DNA of 48,677 bases from Planctomycetaceae bacterium (GTDB taxonomy: Bacteria; Planctomycetota; Planctomycetia; Pirellulales; Pirellulaceae), in contig JAJTFC010000027.1 in assembly GCA_021298315.1 (NCBI GenBank), positions 1-48,677 of the forward strand. The letters are read 5' to 3'. Position 1 is the first letter of the stretch. Each line of letters starts with the position of its first letter. Made by a program: the position numbers and the translations under genes. Shown piece by piece: positions 44,844 through 48,677 of this stretch. The notes beneath the pieces were generated by a model. That model searched no databases. It saw nothing but the letters and a program-made list of their open reading frames with translations, and was not told the DNA's origin.

Positions 44844-45369
44844 CCTCTTCTCGCCTCCTGCCATGACAACAGCACAGGTATCAGACCACAACCCGATCCT
44901 GCGTTGCTGGCTTAACGGGACAAGCTCCATGCGTTGGAACCAAACGATCTCCCTCTATTCGTTCGACGCCATGGAAACCGATTTGGTTCGCCAATTCGAC
45001 CGTTTAGGAGATGAAAAGGAAAAGATGCAAGTACTGGGCCAAAAGGACAAAGTTTTCCAGGATGGCTGTTTTTTCAGCAGTTTGCTAAATCAAACCCGAA
45101 TCGTTAGGGTTTTTTAATGGATCCGTTGTAAAAAACGCCTTCTCAAAGGAAGAAATTTGCAGACCCTGCAATATCCTATCATCGCACGACGGGATTTTCT
45201 GCCAATTTTTCTCGTCCCTTGTCTCGATTCGAGACAAATTCCAATAATTTGATTTTGAACCTTGCCAAGACAGCTTGTCAGGATCCCAACCTAGTCGCCT
45301 AATGATCGATACACGCGTTGCACTTACCGACATCTACAACCGATCCCCCTTTGCTGGAGATATACTTGG
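44844..45369. other. Divergent sigma factor-hisH intergenic region (526 bp)
   Basis: No convincing gene is present. A frame of 84 codons exists at 44863-45117, but its composition is not protein-like and it covers the leader of the sigma factor gene. The region contains a weak hairpin with a T-run (AAACCC at 45092-45097 pairing with GGGTTT at 45107-45112), a 6+3+6 inverted repeat at 45157-45171 and a 19 bp palindrome at 45219-45237. Promoters for both genes must lie here but I could not assign boxes. Confidence 0.6.
45219..45237. promoter_or_regulatory. 19 bp perfect palindrome, candidate operator
   Basis: TTGTCTCGA, a single T, then TCGAGACAA: a perfect 9 bp inverted repeat with a one-base centre, 133 bp upstream of hisH and between two divergent genes. 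This symmetry is typical of a dimeric repressor site. The binding protein is unknown. Confidence 0.45.
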
Positions 45370-46047
45370 ATGACTCAGCGACCCACCGTCGGGATCATCG
45401 ATTACCAAATGGGAAACCTCAGAAGCGTATCCAAAGGGATCGAACGCGCAGGTGGGATCCCTTTGGTCAGCGAGTCGTTTTCGGATTTGAAATCCGCTAG
45501 CCATTTGATCCTGCCAGGGGTCGGTGCGTTTCGCGATGCGATAGGTCAAATCCGACAAAGGGATTGGGTGGGGTTCATCGAGGATTGGATTGCTGCCGAT
45601 AAACCCTTCCTTGGAATTTGCTTAGGACTGCAAATGCTCCTGGACGTAAGCTTCGAAGGAGGTGAGCATCAAGGACTCGGGATCGTCCCGGGCAAAGTCA
45701 TCAAGTTCCAATTCGAGGATCCATCCCTTAAAGTTCCCCATATGGGTTGGAATCAAGTCCGCTCGATGCAACACTCAAGCGATCCGATGCTCGAAGGACT
45801 CGGCCCGTCTCCTTATTTCTATTTTGTACACAGCTACCATGCGGTGCTCGAGCAGGCAAGCGACAGTTGGCTTACAAGCCACTACGGATACGAATTCTGC
45901 GCCGCACTAAGGCGTGGAAATACCTTTGCGACTCAGTTTCACCCCGAGAAAAGCCAAGCCAATGGGATCAGCCTGCTTCGGAATTTCTTAACGATTTCCA
46001 ACCCTAAACTCGACATGCCCATCGGTGTTTTGTCCCAGCGTAAGTAG
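45370..46047 (+). CDS. hisH: Imidazole glycerol phosphate synthase subunit HisH
   Basis: A 225-residue class I glutamine amidotransferase that supplies ammonia to HisF in histidine synthesis. The nucleophile Cys84 is in FLGICLGLQML, and His191 and Glu193 in QFHPEKSQ complete the triad. The N-terminus IIDYQMGNLRSV and HMGWNQV are diagnostic for HisH. hisF and hisA are not in the window, so the his genes are scattered here. GGAG lies 10 nt before the start. The last codons lie within a 14 bp tandem duplication. Confidence 0.95.
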   Translation: MTQRPTVGIIDYQMGNLRSVSKGIERAGGIPLVSESFSDLKSASHLILPGVGAFRDAIGQIRQRDWVGFIEDWIAADKPFLGICLGLQMLLDVSFEGGEHQGLGIVPGKVIKFQFEDPSLKVPHMGWNQVRSMQHSSDPMLEGLGPSPYFYFVHSYHAVLEQASDSWLTSHYGYEFCAALRRGNTFATQFHPEKSQANGISLLRNFLTISNPKLDMPIGVLSQRK

Positions 46048-46064
46048 CGTAGCGTAAGTAGCGT
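46037..46064 (+). repeat. 14 bp perfect tandem duplication at the end of hisH
   Basis: AGCGTAAGTAGCGT occurs twice, at 46037-46050 and 46051-46064. The first copy contains the hisH stop TAG (46045-46047), so the duplication does not change the protein end. Confidence 0.9.
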
Positions 46065-46168
46065 AAAGGTTTGTTAGGCTTAGCCACCAAAATCCCAGAA
46101 GAACCCAAAATCGGTTAGCATTTACGTCTCCGAGCAGCTAGACCCAATAACGATTATGGAGAGGCATC

Positions 46169-47287
46169 ATGGTACGAATGACAGGCTTGTCCGGTAACGA
46201 GATTTATTGTTTGTCCTTAAAGGGATACACGCCCGGGGAGCTTGTCGTCGGGAACTCCGTTTTCTCGATGGGATTTTTAGGTGGCTTGTCGGCAATAGGT
46301 AGCTCATTTGTAGGAGGGGAGGTAGCTGAAGTTACCTCGATCATTCATGAGGGACGCCAGAACGCATTGGACCGCATGGTTGGCGAGGCGGAAGGTCATG
46401 GAGGTGAGGGGATCACTGGGGTCAGTAGCGAGCTGACGACCTTCCACGGAAGGAGCGAGTTTCTTTCAGTAGCTTCGGTGGTGCATGTAGCGGACCGAAA
46501 GTCAAGCTCGTTAGGCTTCTCAACGAGTGCCAATGGACAGGACTTGTACTGCCAATTGGACGCGGGATTTCGTCCGTTGCGATTTGTGTTTGGTAATGTT
46601 GCGTTTTCAATCGGCGTCGGGTCTGGGATCGTCGGCGCGTTAAAGACCATGGGGCGAGGGGAGATCAAAGAGTACAGCGATATTTTCAACAAGACGCGGC
46701 ACTTGGCTTTGCATCGTATTGCAAGTGATGCCCATCGTGCGGGAGCCAACAGCGTTATCGGGATTGAAACGCGAGCGATGAATTGGCAAGGGTTGCATGA
46801 GATGCTGATGCTCGGGACGGCCTCGGAGCATCCCCGATTGCCGGCGGCCAAAAGTCCGCACGACGTAGTCACAAGCGATCTTACCAACGAGGAAATGTGG
46901 AACCTCATCCATTTAGGATACATGCCGGTCAAGCTCGTGCTTGGGACGGCGGTCTATTCGCTGGGGATTGTCGGTGGTCTGAAGGCTTGGTTTAGATCGA
47001 TAACCCGTGGAGAAATACCTGAGTTGACGAGTTTGATCTATGAGGCTCGGGAGCATGCTATCGGGATGATCCGAGACGAAGCCGCGGCGTTGAATGCCGA
47101 CAGCGTGGTAGGGATAAAGACACACATCCACGAACACAACAACCTGTTAGAGTTTATGGCGATCGGTACGGCCGTCAAGAAAATGCCAGAGCTTACTACG
47201 CTTAGCGAGCAACTGCCCCCACAGGCAATCATCCGAGACAAAGACACTTGGGTTTCCAAGGTCGCATTGCACATACCAGGACACTGA
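46169..47287 (+). CDS. Three tandem YbjQ/UPF0145-like domains
   Basis: A 372-residue soluble protein made of three repeats of about 100-110 residues. Each matches the YbjQ/UPF0145 (heavy-metal-binding) pattern: GxSVFSMGFLGGL-like, then GEVAEVTSIIHEGRQNALDRM, GEIKEYSDIFNKTRHLALHRI and GEIPELTSLIYEAREHAIGMI. Each unit ends in the sheet segment ADSVVGIKTHI or its equivalents. YbjQ proteins usually have one such domain and form pentamers; three in one chain is unusual. The function is unknown despite the family name. GGAGAGG precedes the ATG at 46169. Its stop shares bases with the next start (TGATG), suggesting coupling. Confidence 0.85.
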   Translation: MVRMTGLSGNEIYCLSLKGYTPGELVVGNSVFSMGFLGGLSAIGSSFVGGEVAEVTSIIHEGRQNALDRMVGEAEGHGGEGITGVSSELTTFHGRSEFLSVASVVHVADRKSSSLGFSTSANGQDLYCQLDAGFRPLRFVFGNVAFSIGVGSGIVGALKTMGRGEIKEYSDIFNKTRHLALHRIASDAHRAGANSVIGIETRAMNWQGLHEMLMLGTASEHPRLPAAKSPHDVVTSDLTNEEMWNLIHLGYMPVKLVLGTAVYSLGIVGGLKAWFRSITRGEIPELTSLIYEAREHAIGMIRDEAAALNADSVVGIKTHIHEHNNLLEFMAIGTAVKKMPELTTLSEQLPPQAIIRDKDTWVSKVALHIPGH

Positions 47288-47394
47288 TGAGCATTCCCTG
47301 TTATCACGTCGATACCTTTACCAACCGGCTCTTTGCGGGGAATACGCATCCTTGCAATGGATGTAAGCTCTTGGGCAGGTGTCCAAAGTATTGA
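47287..47394 (+). pseudogene. Remnant of a PhzF-family isomerase/epimerase gene (N-terminus only)
   Basis: From the TGATG overlap an open frame reads MSIPCYHVDTFTNRLFAGN, then 16 unrelated codons and a stop. The first 19 residues match the PhzF family start (Y-x-VD-x-FT-x-x-x-F-x-GN), seen for example in YddE-like proteins. PhzF proteins are about 260-300 residues long, and nothing else of the family is visible before the next gene. This is best explained as a decayed copy truncated by deletion. A short coincidence is possible, but the motif and the coupled start make it less likely. Confidence 0.6.
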
Positions 47395-47444
47395 TCGTAT
47401 GGTTATTGATCCTGTGGCGTGAAGAGGGGGAAGAGGGCGAGTCG

Positions 47445-48092
47445 ATGGCCCGCATTTGGACTGAAGACAATGCGTCGTTGGAAAAGGTCAATGCGTGGCT
47501 CCATGGAATAGGATTTGCCATGAGTATTCCCGCTGGGATCGTCTTGGTCCGGCTCGCTCTGCATCATGATCCAGCGATGGTCGTGTCTTGCGTTGTGTAT
47601 GGACTATCTCTCTCCGCCATGTACTTGTTCTCTACCCTCTCCCATGCGGTTAGAGCCCCTGAGATTCGGCATCGAATGCGCACGCTCGATCAGGGGTTCA
47701 TCTATACGCTGATCGCCGGCACCGTCACTCCGTTCATTTGGGGTGGTATGCAGGGATGGGCGAAAATCGCGATGATGACATTGGTCTGGCTCGCCGCTGC
47801 CGCTGGCTTTTACTCCAAAGTCTTCGCCAAGCATCGGGTCGATAACATGACTGCCGTATCGTACATCATCATGGGCTGGGCACCTGCGGCGGCACTATTC
47901 TGGTCGACCAGTACCATCTGCTTTCTTGTCATGCTGCTGGGTGGATTGATCTACACGCTGGGTGTCTATTTCCTTCAAAATGATCATCGCGCTTGGTACT
48001 TTCACCCGCTGTGGCATGTCCTGGTAATTTTGGCTAGCGCCAGTCACTACCTTGGCGTAGTCCTTTTCGCCATTCTGCGTCTGGATCGGTAA
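47445..48092 (+). CDS. Hemolysin III family membrane protein (PAQR)
   Basis: A 215-residue protein with about seven membrane helices, of the hemolysin III/PAQR family. Typical features are EKVNAWLHGIGFAMSIPAG near the N-terminus, the MYLFSTLSHAV motif with its Ser/His pair, DQGFIYTLIAGTVTPF, and the C-terminal FHPLWHVLVILASASHY histidines that bind the metal in this family. The substrate is unknown; a hydrolase-like activity on lipids is proposed for the family. An ATG at 47445 with purine-rich AG upstream is preferred over earlier in-frame codons. Confidence 0.87.
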   Translation: MARIWTEDNASLEKVNAWLHGIGFAMSIPAGIVLVRLALHHDPAMVVSCVVYGLSLSAMYLFSTLSHAVRAPEIRHRMRTLDQGFIYTLIAGTVTPFIWGGMQGWAKIAMMTLVWLAAAAGFYSKVFAKHRVDNMTAVSYIIMGWAPAAALFWSTSTICFLVMLLGGLIYTLGVYFLQNDHRAWYFHPLWHVLVILASASHYLGVVLFAILRLDR

Positions 48093-48430
48093 AGACTGCC
48101 CCCTCGATCCTGTCTTGGCAGTGCAATCACACCTCCCCGGGCAACCCCAGATAAGGAACCTACTCAAAAACGGCCAACTCGCAAACGCATTGGAATCAAA
48201 ACCTTACGGTTTCCAAGACCGGATCGCTCGGTCGTTCTTGTCGTGCCGCGTTACGGAAAACCTGCTTAACAGTCTGGCTGTTCGAGACCGACCAGGGCCA
48301 GTCGACAAGTCCCGGATCGGGCTATCTAAGCTTCGCTCCTAGTGCCAAGTTCTCGGACACAAAAGTGCTGAATGTGGTGACGCGGAGCAGGGCGACTAAA
48401 TATCGCTTCCACGATCCGTATACAACCTGA
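48093..48430. other. Intergenic region of 338 bp
   Basis: This stretch lies between the PAQR gene and the partial gene at the right end. A frame of 75 codons at 48115-48342 shows no family resemblance and no ribosome binding site, and I do not call it. I see no RNA gene, terminator or repeat here. Confidence 0.5.
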
Positions 48431-48677
48431 TCAAATCAGCCCTTTATGGACCAATTCCTGTCTGATCCCCTCGATTAACTCAGATTGAAAAACTTTGTAC
48501 AAACGATTTGCATCTTTGTGCCTCGAGCTCGCAAGCCAATCCATGAATTGCGGCACCGATACGCTCCAAAAATACGAGTGATCGTCGGCTACGCCACATT
48601 TAATAAGACTTGGAAGGTTATGCACAAACTCAATCTCCTTCTCGGACCAAACCGAATCTTCGATACGACTGGCATCT
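48431..48677 (-). CDS. Partial protein of unknown function (C-terminal end)
   Basis: The last 81 codons of a minus-strand gene that continues beyond the right edge. The frame is open to the edge; the visible part includes SVWSEKEIEFVHNLPSL, HSYFWSVSVPQFMDWLASS and the C-terminal LIEGIRQELVHKGLI. The composition is protein-like, with helix-rich charged patches. I do not recognise the family. Confidence 0.55.
   Translation of the reverse strand, partial: DASRIEDSVWSEKEIEFVHNLPSLIKCGVADDHSYFWSVSVPQFMDWLASSRHKDANRLYKVFQSELIEGIRQELVHKGLI

Noticed and set aside
44863-45117. 84-codon plus-strand frame in the sigma factor-hisH gap
   Set aside because: Overlaps the leader of the sigma factor gene, has no family resemblance, and its end falls in a hairpin-like T-run.
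48115-48342. 75-codon plus-strand frame after the PAQR gene
   Set aside because: No ribosome binding site, no recognisable motif, composition not protein-like.
1-48677. tRNA, rRNA, CRISPR arrays, insertion sequences, riboswitches
   Set aside because: I looked through the gaps between genes and saw no clover-leaf ends, spacer-repeat arrays, terminal inverted repeats with transposase, or known riboswitch cores.

Overview
The window looks like a chromosomal segment of a planctomycete, most likely of the Pirellulales. The evidence is a set of families typical of that group: a PSCyt1-PSCyt2-PSD1 (DUF1549/DUF1553) protein next to a DUF1501 protein, a formylglycine sulfatase, a DUF1559 protein with a type IV pilin-like N-terminus, and a sigma factor with a large extra N-terminal region. 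No tRNA, rRNA, CRISPR array, insertion sequence or prophage was seen. Gene density is high, strands switch often, and many neighbours overlap or almost touch.

Layout. 1-4183 holds housekeeping genes: the N-terminus of an LptF/LptG-type permease, a (p)ppGpp-hydrolase-like HD protein, a UvrD/PcrA helicase, ribosomal protein L21 and shikimate kinase. 4293-8020 is a tightly spaced pair, a prepilin peptidase and a membrane transglutaminase. 8054-14470 is a carbohydrate block: rhamnulokinase, a CE15-like esterase, an archaeal-type glucose dehydrogenase, a lactonase-type amidohydrolase and an Esterase_D-type hydrolase. 14480-18629 holds an unknown membrane protein and two tandem paralogous zinc-ribbon membrane proteins. 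18731-22391 is a probable lysS-ychF-ygfZ operon. 22557-26515 is rarA, an overlapping secreted protein with STN-like repeats, and a flavoprotein.

26528-33976 has an aldo/keto reductase, a thioredoxin-fold lipoprotein, a small membrane protein, tlpA-pdxA, nrdR, a rhomboid protease and ribH. 34122-42989 is the most planctomycete-specific stretch. A 1605-residue protein joins a glycosidase-like beta-propeller to the PSCyt/PSD1 module. It is followed by its DUF1501 partner and flanked by a divergent sulfatase and a DUF1559 protein, which suggests turnover of sulfated polysaccharide. 43179-48677 has the sigma factor, hisH, a three-repeat YbjQ-like protein, what looks like a PhzF-family remnant, a hemolysin III/PAQR protein and a partial gene of unknown function.

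The points most worth a second look are the propeller-PSCyt fusion, the sigma factor with several predicted helix-turn-helix segments and a shortened region 3, the zinc-ribbon paralog pair, the Cys-rich membrane segment fused to the CE15-like esterase, the glucose dehydrogenase lacking its structural zinc cysteines, the PhzF remnant, and the perfect palindrome between the sigma factor gene and hisH. All assignments come from reading the sequence by eye; no database search was run.
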